This document shows, piece by piece, positions 23,251 through 35,419 of a stretch of 64,000 nt of DNA. How positions within the stretch are numbered: the stretch's first letter is position 1; every line of letters begins with the position of its first letter. The notes beneath the pieces were generated by a model. The model did no database searches. It saw only the letters and a program-made list of their open reading frames with translations, and had not been told where the DNA came from. The translations under genes were made by a program, and so were the position numbers. Source of the stretch: Odontocerum albicorne (lineage: Eukaryota; Arthropoda; Insecta; Trichoptera; Odontoceridae); assembly GCA_949825065.1 (NCBI GenBank), contig OX463846.1, forward strand, positions 10,125,366 through 10,189,365, in the 5' to 3' direction.

Positions 23251-24794
23251 CAACATAACTATCTTATGTAAAATAAATGCGGGGGGTGGGGGATCTACGA
23301 AATGTTTAAATAATTATAAACCTTGATCGATTCCCTCAAAACTGTATTAATTGCTAGTTCGTAACTGACCGGTACATCCCGAAAATTATGGTCTAACCTA
23401 GCCAAACAAGAATGTCAAGAGACGTGATATAATACTAGAAAAAAACATCCTGGAAGAAGACGATGAAGAGGCCCGAATCCAGATGACGAAAACCAGAATA
23501 GGTTATAGATGTGTAGATCCAAACTATAGCAAAAAGCAATTTTTATTTCTTACAGTAAATATATGTAAGCATTTTAGTTAAAAATGAGGATAACATTTTT
23601 TTTATTAACTAGAAAATATTAAAAAAGAACTCATTTATAATTCTAATTTATCGTCAACATGTATGCAAAACACAAACTCTACAAGATTCATTTCAATTAA
23701 GGCAACTTTACAGGAAAGTGTTAAGGAAATTTTCATTAAATTTCATAATATGTATATCGAAACACAATTTAATTACAGGCGTAAAAATTATACGCATATT
23801 GAAATGCATTTATTTTTTTAAAGATCCAAATACATTAAACTTTAGAATGGGTTTTTACTTGATAACACAACTGTAATATAGTGTACATTACAATTATTAT
23901 ATTAATATAACAAACAATTAATGTAATGTTTGTTATATCAATTACAAGAAATTAACAATGAAACATAAGTTACTTTAAGTAAACTAATAATACAAATAAG
24001 TCAATTAATGTAATTTAAGGTTAGAAGAAGTAAAATAATGTAACGTAAGTTACAATAATTATTATATTTCAACAAACAATAAACCGTTAATAATGACGGG
24101 AATAAATTAAAAACTTTATGTGTTACTCAATTCAATTGTACAATAAATACTTTGCCATTGTTATTTTATATCTTATGATAATGTCAAAAAATGACAGATG
24201 TCTTATTATATTGGAAAAATATAGACGTTCTGGAACATATTTTGAATACAGAGTACTATGCATTACAAATAATGTATGTACATAATATAATTCAATTTAA
24301 ATAATACATACAAAATTATTGTAATTTAAACAATTACTTTGCAATTATGACTACTGTTTTATTGAATTTTCATGTTAGTTCAATATAAAATGTTGTAAAT
24401 TTGTCAATAATTTTAAGTATTTAAATTAACTGGTCTTATGAAATTTGTTACCATGTTTTGTAAAAGACTGTTGTATCGCGGATCGATTAAAAAATAAATA
24501 GTATACAATTCACTACCGTACCAATATTTAGAGATTAAAAAATACGTCAATCGAAAATTTAAAAAAATCTATATTCAAAATATGTTTCATACATATTTTT
24601 TTCCACATATGACAGCTGTCACTTTTTGATTACTTTTAGATTTTGTTTCTATAGTTTTTTTTACTATAACTGACGTATAAACAACGATAATTATTTACGT
24701 TGCTATTGCATATAAACCAATTAATGAATTTTACTCATCGTCAATAAACAAACAGCTATGATATAACGCAAGTTACAATACCACAAGTGCAATA
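23251..24794. other. No gene seen; very AT-rich
   Basis: Strongly AT-rich with many short inverted segments such as gtaacgtaagttacaataat. No coding sequence seen. Confidence 0.4.
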
Positions 24795-24930
24795 ATATTA
24801 CATACAAGCCCATTCAAGTATTCTACTTATTTCCCTGTTGGGTTAGGCAGAGAGAACAGATATCTGCATAATGATATTCTTTCCCAAATGCATATTTCGC
24901 TTCTGCCACGTCATGTTACATGTATGCTTC
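24795..24930 (-). mobile_element. LINE 3' tail fragment
   Basis: The phrase atttccctgttgggttaggcagagagaa on the plus strand matches, as reverse complement, the 3' end of the LINE relics at 61130-61620 and 53540-53860 (..tcctct.tgcctac...gaaatgg). Only the tail is present. Confidence 0.6.
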
Positions 24931-25164
24931 ATTATGTATACTTTTCTATTATAAAGGTTTTTTCTGTCCACGCTTTTTCATTATTTGGTAGCAAATAAGT
25001 ATGGGTAACCTAATTTATTCCATATATATCAATTTATGGTAAGCTATTCATATTGCGGAAAGCCACGTCAAAACATGGAGTATGGAGGTAAGCGAGGAGG
25101 GGAAGAATTAGCACATATATTATAGTAAATATTGGGTAATAGCGAAATTTAAATAACAAGTATC

Positions 25165-25430
25165 TAACTATTGGTAACTTCCCCCGAGGTTTTAAGATTC
25201 GATTCTCGATGGTGCCTGAAAAAAAGCATCTTAGTCTGATAAAACATTTCGTCTGATAACAACACTCACACGCATTAGATGTATGCAAGTATTGTTATCT
25301 CTCTACGTGCGTTAGTATTGCTAAAACGGGTGATTACAAACAATTCTCAGCTAACTACAGTGGTTCTTAACTCGAAGGGTTCAATTGCATCTCTAAATAT
25401 CCTAAAAAACAACCCCTCATTGAAATATTT
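25165..25430 (+). mobile_element. SINE-2 copy
   Basis: Contains head remnants (ggtaacttcccccgaggttt; B-box-like agattcgattctcg), the body (tctgataacaacactcacac, gttatctctctacgtgcg) and the late phrase tggttcttaactcgaagggt. The 3' terminal gaagggtgccatacgaat is absent. Short open frames over it are shadows. Confidence 0.8.
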
Positions 25431-27060
25431 TCTTTGGGACAATTTTAAATATTGTATTTCCTTAGCACGAAATCTTCAACAAAAACTCGAAGACTTCCTA
25501 ACAAACATTGCTTTATATTATATTAATATAAAACTGGCTAAAAGATGTTTACCATAAAGAATACCTACTAAGGAAAATAATTGTGTTTTCTACACCTTAA
25601 TATATTTATAAAAGTCACACACATTTCCCCACTCATTTACTTATCTACATAAACTATATTCATTCTTATAATTTATTCACAATTCATTTATTTTTTTTCA
25701 CCCATTCAATATAAAACAGTGTGTGACGACACAAATTTATGTATATTTGTATTTAATATTATGTATATATCATCATATTTATATATGTATTTAATCGTTT
25801 ATAATTTCTCATAATCATTCATAAAATCAAAACAATTACCACAAACCTATCCTTTCCCGATTCCCAAAAAGATCCAAAAATTTCCAATAAATATCTTAAC
25901 AGTCAGAACTTATCCGATGAAGGAGTAGGGTGTCCTACCATCGGACCGAAACTCCGAACAAGCTATCCATCACTTGATGAGAATTTAATTAAAAAACATC
26001 ATATTCAAACACCAGAATACGAGTAGAATGAAAAGCAAATTATCGTTTGTTTTTCAAAAGGATAATATGTTATTTGATTCAATATTTAAGTATTTTTTTT
26101 AACTCGGACATACCTTTATTATTATATTTAAAAGTGCTGTGAGGCGTATTAGATTTATTATGTTACATATTTTATACTAGTTGCAACCCGTAAAATATTC
26201 ACGGAAGTAAAACAAATTCTACATTTATGAAAATATATATTCATAAATGTGAAATTTGTTTATATATATCATTTATACATCATTCCTTTTTACACCGATT
26301 AAAAAATTGTTAGCTAGGTATTTAAAATTCGTTTAGTATTACAGACCCACCGAGATTCAAATTTCGAATTACTTTCGGAGAGAATCCAAGTATTCCTCTC
26401 TCGCTCTCTTGTATTCAAAATTCAATTCTCGTATTCTTTATTTGATGACAACCATCGTATGGGTTTTGACCTATTTATACTATGATATTTGGTTTATGTT
26501 TCAATGCCAATTCGAAAATACATTATTTTTTTGGTATAATTACAAGTTAATTATGGCAAACGAGTATACATATGCTGTTTGCATTTTATATTTAAATGAA
26601 AATTGTGCATTTTTATGCTTATTTGTTTTATATTACTCCGTAACAGGGTGGGTAAATTAAGACGAATAGGAAATATTGCTTTTCAGTTTGTAAGAAATGT
26701 AAACTCATACGTTTAGCATGTTAAATGATGATTAATAACTCGCAGGGACAAACTTGTGATAAAATATGTTTACATCTCTCTAAATATGTACTTATTCATA
26801 CCAACTATATGTTTCTCTTATCAATAATAAAATAACTTTAAAGGTTATATTGAAAGAAATTAAAACTGTAAACTGTTTTCCCAATTAAATTTATAATGAA
26901 TCAACACAGTTTTATAAATGTGATACATGAAATAACCTGGCGTAATTTTTTTTTCATAAGAGTTTAATGTATCGGATATCTAAGGGGATTTGTGATAAAA
27001 AAAAATGTTTTTATTGATTCTCAATTATCTTTAAAATAATTCATTTTTACCTAATGAAAG
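25431..27060. other. No gene seen; AT-rich
   Basis: AT-rich sequence. The frames at 25279-25557 and 26409-26660 have biased composition (many aromatic and aliphatic residues) and no motif. Confidence 0.4.
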
Positions 27061-27075
27061 GCTCGATGGGTGTTT

Positions 27076-27552
27076 ATGCTAGTGATGTGCTCTCATGATA
27101 TAATATTTAATAAGTTATGTACAAATTAATGCTAGTGATATGCTCTCATGATATAATATTTAATAAGTTATGTACAAATTAATGTTTGTAATATGCTCTC
27201 ATGATACAATATTTATTAAGTTATGTACAAACTAATGCTAGTGATATGCTCTCATAATATAATATTTAATAAGTTATGTACAAATTAATGCTTGTAATAT
27301 GCTCCCATGATACAATATTTAATAAGTTATGTACAAATGAATGCTAGTGATATGCTCTCATGATACAATATTTAATAAGTTATGTACAAATGAATGCTAG
27401 TGATATGCTCTCATGATACAATATTTAATAAGTTATGTACAAATTAAGGCTAGTGATATGCTCTCATGATACAATATTTAATAAGTTATGTACAAATTAA
27501 TGCTAATGATATGCTCTCATGATACAATATTTAATAAGTTATGTGCAAATTA
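27076..27552. repeat. 53-bp tandem repeat, nine copies
   Basis: Nine head-to-tail copies of a 53-bp unit (atgctagtgatatgctctca + tgatacaatatttaataagttatgtacaaatta). Variants 'gctagtga' and 'gcttgtaa' alternate in the first half. Confidence 0.96.
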
Positions 27553-27799
27553 TTCATGTCTGTAGTATCGATAAATATATTTTTATCTTTGGTGTTGAAT
27601 GTTAGTGTATTTTTTTATAAATATTTTCTAAAAGAATACATACAGGAAATGAATCGAGATTTGTAAATAAAACACGTATTTTATAAATAATATAATATAA
27701 AAGTTTCAAAATTACAATAGCCAGTGTTCATTTCATGTACAATTTCCTCATTTCAGTGTGTCAGTGAAAATATTTAAAAAATATTTACAATGTATGGAA

Positions 27800-28445
27800 A
27801 AATATAAAACACTCCTCCCTTAATCACTTCAGCCACCATCCTTCTACACTGAAAGGGTTGAACTAAATTATATCCACATCCAATCAGTTTCCGAATTGTA
27901 TTCTTAGCAAAATCTTACTTCTTGTCTGTAGAAGCCAATGTTGCTTCTAAATAAAGTAACGCTGAACAAAACAGTTATTCTAAGAGAGCGAGAAGAAACA
28001 AATAAATCATTACTATCCAAAAATGTAGGTAAGTCCACAAGACTATTCAAGACTTTATCAATAAAAACAGGATCAATGATACTACGAGCTTTAAGCAATT
28101 GAAGATCTAAAAAAAATAATCTATCACTGTACTACCCTTGCACTTAGCAACCCCTCGCTATGACACAGATACCTCAAAAATCGCCACTGGACTACATCAA
28201 GTAAAGCAACACACAACCTATGGGTTCCATAATGCAGAGACAGTAAAGGTTCGATAATGCAGATATATTCTCAAGACTATTTCTTACCAATGACTTATAC
28301 AATATCATTAAGACAAATTCTTGAATGTTGGGATTCTCATTAGGAATTCCAGCAATCTAGAGGAATTCTTCACTATCTCGTTCACGTGATAAATGTATGT
28401 GATTTCTCCCTATGCCATACTCGTAATCCATACACTCTTAGGTAT
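27800..28445 (-). mobile_element. LINE relic, jockey/R1-like C-terminal region
   Basis: On the minus strand, translated segments read LLYKSLVRNSLEY..LWNPY, then WRFLRYLCHSEGLLS, then LLKARSIIDPVFIDKVLNSL + VDLPTFLDSNDLFVSSRSLR, with SNIGFYRQEVRFC after. The order and spacing fit the region behind the reverse transcriptase in jockey-type LINEs (Y.LVRSxLEY.S.VW.P, xRRxxxDLxFLxKxxNG, VPSRxxR, RTN). Frames change at least once, so it is a dead copy. The longest surviving frame is 27904-28098. Confidence 0.65.
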
Positions 28446-28739
28446 TTAAATGTGTTATGAATTGTTTTTTATGTTAAGATTTTAAATATTGTTTAGAGAT
28501 TGGTGGGTTTACACATATTATGTGACGCCTTTATCTGAAAACAAATTTACTGTTGGTGTCTGTAAATGCATTCTGAGTATATATATGGTGTTGTTACATA
28601 TCTGTATTTGTCTGAAAGAAACTTGTGATTTATTGTCATTTGTATGTATCATAAAGGATTTTGGCGTAAATTTGTCTTTGTCAAAAACTACAAACGAATT
28701 GAAGGTAACCGTGCTTCTTTCAATATATGATAGTTTTCT
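28446..28739. other. No gene seen
   Basis: An open frame of 84 codons at 28489-28743 is not related to anything I know and ends inside the piggyBac left-end repeat. Probably chance. Confidence 0.35.
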
Positions 28740-28743
28740 TTAA

Positions 28744-29040
28744 CACTTCCCTTACTGTGCTAAAAAATTACGCCAGTTACGGTGTTGGACACTGAGGGTA
28801 CACTAAAAATGTATGTTTTAAATTAAAATTATGCAAAATCTATTAGTTTTTTTTTTAATTAGCTATAAACATCATTTTATTGTGTAATAAAATGTCGAAT
28901 AATATAAAATAAGTGTAAGAAATGATAAAATAATAGTTGAAACAGAAGTGACATTTCTATAGGAATATAATTTTCCCACTGCGTCGTTCGGTCTGCGCAA
29001 CGTTTAGAATGCGCATGACTGAAAAGAGGTCTCCAACCTT
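28744..29040. mobile_element. Extra copy of the piggyBac left end
   Basis: TTAA at 28740-28743 is followed by cacttcccttactgtgctaa and by 240 further bases that match 29045-29295, including tgcgtcgttcggtc. It stops at the TTAA (29041-29044) that begins the full element. So the left terminus is present twice in tandem. No right terminal repeat is visible at its end, so it is a partial element rather than a MITE. Confidence 0.85.
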
Positions 29041-29044
29041 TTAA

Positions 29045-31559
29045 CACTTCCCTTACTGTGCTAAAAAATTACGCCAGTAACGGCGTTGGACACTGAGGGC
29101 ACTAAACATGTATGTTTCAAATTAAAATTATGCAAAATCTGCTAGGTTATTTTTTGTTATTAGCTATAAACATCATTTTATTATGTAATAAAATGTCGAA
29201 TAATATAAAATAAAGGTAAGAAATGATAAAATAAGAGCTAAAACAGAAAGGCATTTCTATAAGAATATTATTTTTACGCTGCGTCGTTCGGTCAAAAATC
29301 AAGGTTTTAGGGCGAGAAATTTATATAGTATAAACAAACACGAAATTCAAAATTATATATAAACAAACACGAAATTCAAATCAATAAAATATATGCAATT
29401 TGGAAAATATAAACACTACAGAAAATTTGAAAATAGGACAAACATATCATATAATCAAAGTTTAATCCTGTGGAGAAAGTTATCGCAATTGGGGCATGAA
29501 ACCACTTTTTTTTTACTATATTCTACGTACTAAACACGCAGGTGTTTGACAAATATTGCAGAATAGCCTGGTTTTTTTTCTCAAATGTTTTTAATAAAAC
29601 CCACAACTTCCTCTTTTGAGGACCTCACGGGGTGCCAACAGGGTATTATTTACTAATGTTTCGGATATTGACTCGCCACAATATGTTAAAACTGTATTAA
29701 AAGCATTTTGTTGTTGCTATTTTTCCTTTTTAAGATATTGGGCATTGCCAATTCCAAACTTAACTCTCTTGTGAAATGTTTTCGGTGGTATTAATTATTT
29801 TGTTTCCACTCTGGATATTTGTCTATCCATAAGAGGTATGCATTCAATGCAGCCATATCTATAATTTCCATAAAAAGACGGAAAGGCCATCTTCTCGTTG
29901 ACCTTGAGCAAGAGTACTCTCAAGTAATTTGGTCTCCCGTATCTACTCCAATTTTCGTATTATTATAATGATGTATAATTACTATAGTGGCTTTTGTTTT
30001 TCTGAATAATCAATTTCTGCATCATTGAATTGAGTGGATAATAATAATACTGCTTTATTTTTTGTGGTACACACGAAACAAGTATTTTATTTTCAGCTAC
30101 TATGGATTGTTTTCTCTCTAGACGGTATAAATTCAAGTGAGATTACTTTTTTATTTTTTCGAAGCGTGCCAGTTAGAGTTAAACCTTTTAATAAAAGATT
30201 ATCGGCTAATTTGATGGAGGTAATAAAAATACCTGTGGTTATCCTCCTGTTCGTGCCATACTGCGGTTGAACCATTTCTATAACTACTCAGTTACCTTAA
30301 TTTATCTCTCTCTACGATTATTTATCATACCAGAATAAGCCTGTAAATTTGTTATGCGTCATATGCCGCCGCAGTCGGCAGCAACCCAGATTTTGATGCC
30401 ATATTTACCAAGTTTAGACTTCATGTACACGCGAAATGAACAATTCTCTCTAAAGTTTGCCAAACGTTCATCTACAGTTATATTCGAAGATGGAGAATAA
30501 TTGCTTTTGCACATATCCATAAACATTTTTGAAATCCACTTAATTGGTTCTAATTTATCTGAAAAAACCCTGATATCTCTCTTCTCGGGTTTCTTTATCA
30601 TCAAAATGAATATGACTGTAAATATAGATGAATCTATCTCGAGACAGAGCTGTTGTGAAAAATGACTGGCAAAAGGGACTTTCACTTATCCACAATTCAC
30701 TCAAAGATAGCTTTCGTGTTCGATTTCTGCCAGGTGCGAGCAATATTCCAATAAATTCATATAACTCGTCTTTTGATATTGGTTGGTTCTTTTCTGAATG
30801 ATTCGATTTAAATGACGATTTGTTTCTTAAACATCACTTTTACCACCTCTTCATTTACAAACAGACAACACATATCTTTTATGGAATGTACATTTATTCT
30901 TGAATTTCTCAGTCCAGAATCTTCGATGAGAATATTTGATACCCGACCGATGCCTCGAAGATTGAGGTGGTACTCGTAATGAACTCCATTCGAATCCATG
31001 TTTTGATGTAAATAATGTTTCTTCGTCTTCTTCACTCGTCTCCAAATCAGAATATACTTCATCCTGTACCTCGACAAAATCTTCTGATTCTGATATATTG
31101 CCTGTCGCCTTAAATTCCAAATCGCTATCATCGCCGTCGATATTTCCCGCCATCTCAATTATTATATTTTTGAAAATGAAATAATAAATAAAATGTACAT
31201 TCATTATAAAAAGAGTAATGGTACAATATAACATACCAGATAAAAAATGATAATAGAAAAAACATACCAGATAAAAATAACAATCAGGATTATAAAACTG
31301 GTGACGATCCCCTGGAACGGGGCGCTATACGAACTGTCAAAAAAGAATGAGTGTTTGACATTTCGTCAATTCGCGATTTAAAATCATTAATTTCTGTTGA
31401 ATTAACTATGAATGTTTTGTTTCCTAATGACATCATTCAAATCATAGAGGTTTCGATGAGGAATACATAAAGTATGAAGACCCTGCAAGCAGTATATTTC
31501 GAGAAATTAAATAAAATATAAGTCATGATCACTCGCTATCCTTCACCGTACGGCAAGTG
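29045..31559 (-). mobile_element. piggyBac-like DNA transposon, end to end but dead
   Basis: TTAA target sites at 29041-29044 and 31560-31563 enclose 2515 bp. Ends read inward are cacttcccttactgtgctaa and cacttgccgtacggtgaagg. The transposase lies on the minus strand. An acidic N-terminus starts at M (31153; MAGNIDGDDSDLEF) and runs to about 30890. A DDE-domain piece follows at 30743-30359 (LSRDRFI..IHFDDKETR, KLEPIKWISKMF, ITVDERLANFRENCSFRVY, KYGIKIWVAADC), where the D of VDER is the likely first catalytic residue. A later piece near 29952-29800 reads GVDTGDQI and EYSCSRSTRRWPFRLFMEII, the conserved region around the third Asp. Frames differ and stop codons interrupt (for example at 30359), so no active enzyme is possible. 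The 184-bp MITEs at 36930 and 60827 carry its ends. Confidence 0.92.
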
Positions 31560-31563
31560 TTAA

Positions 31564-32271
31564 AGGATGATAGCTGTTCGTACAATTTTTAATTGTTAAT
31601 ATACTCACAATATAACATAAATAAGTTATCCTACTATAATTGATTTAATTAGGTTGTTATATATTTTTTCTTTTCAATGGAGATTGAGGTCCACCATTAG
31701 GAATTGAGCCCTAAATTCTCCGTTGGAAAATCATCGGAAAAACTAGGCCACGTAGGCGTTTATTACTATCAGTGTATCTAGAGGAACGTCCTTCAGTCGG
31801 TCTTGTGATTTTCAGTTTGTAACGCCCCATAAGAAGGGTATAAAAAATGTTGTCAGTCACAAAAATGTTCTTGAAAAATTAAAGAATATGAACACGTTAA
31901 TTTCGTGATTATCAAGAGCAATTTGTTTGAAATATTTGGATTAAAAGATAATAATGTCCGACATGGATTTAATTTAATAATGATTCTGCAAATAATTCCC
32001 TCCCTGGTACATTTCATTCCATTTTATATGGTGGGCAAACAAAGCGCGGAGATTTGAACTACCCCTCCTGTTTCCGTTTGTTCCACTCACAAAGGATCAG
32101 CATTGAGCTTCCGGATTCTGTCAGTCTGAATACAAAATGAATATTTCAACATATTGTCGATACACGTATCACGTTGTTTAGTTGAATTATTATATGAAAA
32201 GAAAAAAAAACAATAAGCGATTCGCACGATTTAGCTTTACTTGCATGATAAGTAAAGTTAAATCAATTTCG
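31564..32271. other. No gene seen
   Basis: Mostly AT-rich; 32030-32110 is GC-richer. Nothing recognised. Confidence 0.4.
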
Positions 32272-32470
32272 ACCTCCGTGGCCTGGTGGTAAGAAGCTTG
32301 TCTGCCGATCCGGAGGTTGCGGGTTTGATCCCCGCTGGAATCCAGATTATTGTAAAAATGGAATTCCAGTCTGGTTTTCACTTAGGACCCATTAAAACAT
32401 ATTTTTGGTTGGTTGGAAGAGATTGCCACATGGCAATAAACTCACCAAGTTAAATTAAAAAAAAAAAAGG
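32272..32470 (+). mobile_element. SINE-1 copy
   Basis: A head (cgacctccgtggcctggtgg, B-box ggtttgatccc), body (cagattattgtaaaaatgga, ggttttcacttagg) and tail (ggttggaagagattgccaca, tggcaataaactcaccaagt), ending with an A run at 32456-32468. Near full length. The minus-strand open frame over it is a shadow. Confidence 0.88.
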
Positions 32471-33245
32471 ACTGCTATTTAAAGGATGGTAGCATCACTT
32501 GTAGAATAGGATTATTTAGAGAATTATCAGATCTTTTAATGATGGCAGTATCACTTGTAGAGTACTTGTATGATTATGTTGAGCATAATCTAGTTTACAT
32601 GATGGCAGTATTATTGGTAGAATACTACCCTCATAAGCAAAAAAGTAGCAAATGGCAAAAGTTAAGTTTTGAGAAAACTGTAATTTTATGTTTTACATTG
32701 CTGCTAAAAAATGTCGTGATTCATAAACAAAAAAGCTGTAAAATGTGATTCATAAGCAAAAACGCAGCAAACGCGTAGCTACTTGCTGTCTTTTTGCTTA
32801 TATATCACATTTTATAGCTTTTTTGCTTAGAAAAACCAAGTATTTTGTAAAATTTAAAAATACATTATGTCGATTTTTATATTGAAATAAATGGTTTTCT
32901 GTTTTTTTTTAATGGATTATGGTTCAGAATTTGATGTGGGATATTCTTAGCCTCATACTTAGTTAAATTTCTGATTTTTTCCCGTTAGCTGCTTTTTTGC
33001 TTATGACGGCAGAATACTTGTATGATTATGTAGATAATCATCTGGTATTTATAGGACAGCAGTATCACTGGTAGAGTACTTGTATGATTATGTAGAGAAT
33101 TATCTGGTCTATATAGGACGGTAGCATTACTGGTACAGTTCATGTATGATTGTTTAAAAACACATCCAGTATTTAAAGGATGGCATAATTGCCGGTATAG
33201 TAGTCGTATAATTATGTAGAAAATTATCAGATCTTTAAAAGTTGG
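32471..33245. repeat. 62-bp tandem repeat split by an inverted-repeat element
   Basis: Units such as ggacggtagcattactggta + cagttcatgtatgattatgtagagaattatctggt recur at a 62-bp period: about three copies before and four after the insertion at 32626-33007. Their sequence similarity is moderate, so the array is old. Confidence 0.85.
32626..33007. mobile_element. Terminal-inverted-repeat element inside the 62-bp array
   Basis: The left end (ctcataagcaaaaaagtagc) and right end (gctgcttttttgcttatga) are inverted repeats. The flanks ggtagaatac (32616-32625) and ggcagaatac (33008-33017) may be a 9-10-bp target duplication, although they also occur in the array unit. Internally the same motif recurs several times in both orientations (cataaacaaaaaagctgta at 32722; cataagcaaaaacgcagca near 32752; gctgtctttttgcttat near 32786), so it looks like a compound or fold-back element. 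No transposase. Confidence 0.8.
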
Positions 33246-33394
33246 CAACATCCATGTGGTAAAACGTTTCTTCCATCGAAGGATATCAGATTCGATTTTT
33301 TGTGTAACTAAATAAAATTATCTTTGCTTACAGTGAAAATATTGTGTAAACTGACCCATCAAAAGGACGTTATATTCAGAAGGTTAATAATAAT
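33246..33394. other. Short unassigned spacer
   Basis: AT-rich spacer between the 62-bp array and an L2-like tail. Confidence 0.3.
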
Positions 33395-33460
33395 AATAAA
33401 ATGACAAATTAAAAGCCATTTAGAGAGCAAACTCTCCTCAAAGCGCTCTTCCTCGAGTTT
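33395..33460 (-). mobile_element. 3' end of the L2/CR1-like LINE family
   Basis: The plus-strand phrase gccatttagagagcaaactc + tcctcaaagcgctctt is the reverse complement of the family 3' end seen with coding sequence at 50050-50130. Only the tail remains, preceded by a (ATAATA)n run that is the LINE's microsatellite end. Confidence 0.75.
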
Positions 33461-33724
33461 CGTATCTACTGTTATTGACAGATTAAAAATATTACAAAAA
33501 TTACCAATTTAATGTAATAATAAAATGTTGGTAGCTGCGGTCATTAGATAAAGTACTACTTGTATCTGATTATGATTGGAAATACATATTTGGTATGAAA
33601 ACGGCAAAAAGCTTTCTAAGGGAAGACGAAAATAAAGAAAACTTTGAAGATCTTCCGATATATGATGATAGCACGTTGGGATTTAGGTTTAATGCAGTGT
33701 ATGTTTGTAATGTTCATATATAAT

Positions 33725-35340
33725 CATAAATTATGAGATCTCCTCAAAAAGGTAGTCTTTAAAAGTTTCCCCAAACTGTACACGCCAAACTGTACACTCC
33801 ACACTGACGCAGAAAAAGATCGATCCAATTGAAATATTAGTCTACAAAACAAATGATTACCAATAACAAATATCATTAATTATGAGATCTTCTCAAAAGG
33901 GTAGTCTTTAAGTGTTTCCTCAAACTGTGCACGCCACACTGACGCAGACAAAGATCGATCCAATTGAAATATTAGTCTTCAAAACAAATGATTACCAATA
34001 ACAAATACAATTTATTATGAGATCTTCTCAAAAGGGTAGTCTTTAATTGGTTCCTCAAACTGTGCACGTCACACTGACGCAGACAAAGATTGATCCAATT
34101 GAAATATTAGTCTACAAAACAAATGATTACCAATAACAAATATAATTTATTATGAGATCTTCTCAAAAGGGTAGTCTTCAAGTGTTTCCTCAAACTGTGC
34201 ACGTCACACTGACGCAGACAAAGATCGATCCAATTGAAATATTAGTCTACAAAACAAATGATTACCAATAACAAATATAATTTATTATGAGATCTTCTCA
34301 AAAGGGTAGTCTTCAAGTGTTTTCTCAAACTGTGCACGCCACACTGACGCAGAAAAAGATCGATCCAATTGAAATATTAGCCTACAAAACAAATGATTAC
34401 CAATAACAAATATCATTTATTATGAGATCTTCTCAAAAGGATAGACTTCAAGTGTTTCCTCAAACTGTTCACGCCACACTGACGCAGACAAAGATCGATC
34501 CAATTGAAATATTAGTCTACAAAACAAATGATTACCAATAACAAATATAATTTATTATGAGATCTTCTCAAAAGGGTAGTCTTCAAGTGTTTTCTCAAAC
34601 TGTGCACGCCACACTGACGCAGAAAAAGATCGATCCAATTGAAATATTAGTCTACAAAACAAATGATTACCAATAACAAATATCATTTATTATGAGATCT
34701 TCTTAAAAGGGTAGTCTTCAAGTGTTTCTTCAAACTGTGCACGTCACACTGACGCAGACAAAGATCGGTCCAATTGAAATATTAGTCTACAAAACAAATG
34801 ATTACCAATAACAAATATCATTTATTATGAGATCTTCTCAAAAGGGTAGACTTCAAGTGTTTCCTCAAACTGTTCACGCCACACTGACGCAAACAAAGAT
34901 CGATCCAATTGAAATATTAGTTTACTAAATAAATGATTACCAATAACAAATATAATTTATTATGAGATCTTCTCAAAAGGGTAGTCTTCAAGTGTTTTCT
35001 TAACCCTGAGAGCGCTACGAGAAAAAAATATAATTGTCTATCTAGTGCTGAGATATATTAACGATTCGGACGTTCGTGATAAATATTTATTTTAAACAAC
35101 AAAAAAACAAAAAAAATATATTTTTACAACATAAATATAATTTAGAATATGTACCCTTGTATTCTAAATTAATGATATTCATTTAGAATACAAGAGTAGA
35201 ACAAATTCTTCCACTGCTATAGCAGTGCGCCGATCTCTCAGGGTTAAACTGTACACGCCACACTGACGTAGACAAAGATCGATCCAATTGAAATATTAGT
35301 CTACAAAACAAATTATTACAAATAACAAATAGCATTTATT
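33725..35340. repeat. 135-bp satellite, about eleven copies
   Basis: Head-to-tail units of 135 bp (tttattatgagatcttctca ... gtagtcttcaagtgtttcct ... cactgacgcagacaaagatc ... attaccaataacaaatat). Starts at 34011, 34146 and 34281 confirm the period. Copies are highly similar. The array is interrupted by the TTAA element at 35004-35243 and then resumes for one unit. The first copy has a small internal duplication (ccaaactgtacacgcc/aaactgtacactcc). Confidence 0.97.
35004..35243. mobile_element. piggyBac-type MITE with CCCT ends in the 135-bp satellite
   Basis: 240 bp flanked by TTAA (35000-35003 and 35244-35247). Ends are ccctgagagcgctacg and, inward from the right, ccctgagagatcggcg. Terminal CCCT plus TTAA is the signature of piggyBac elements. 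It carries an internal 14-bp palindrome (cttgtattctaaat ... atttagaatacaag). The TTAA target exists because this unit has cttaaac where others have ctcaaac. No coding sequence. Confidence 0.9.
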
Positions 35341-35419
35341 CATTAAATATTACTTAACAATATAATGATTGTTATAATAATAACAAAATGAACTAGTTAA
35401 AATGACGACAAATACACTA

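Noticed and set aside
27076..27552. CRISPR-like regular repeats (also the arrays at 4921, 13441 and 49510)
   Set aside because: The units are directly adjacent with no unique spacers, and the context is eukaryotic; these are minisatellites.
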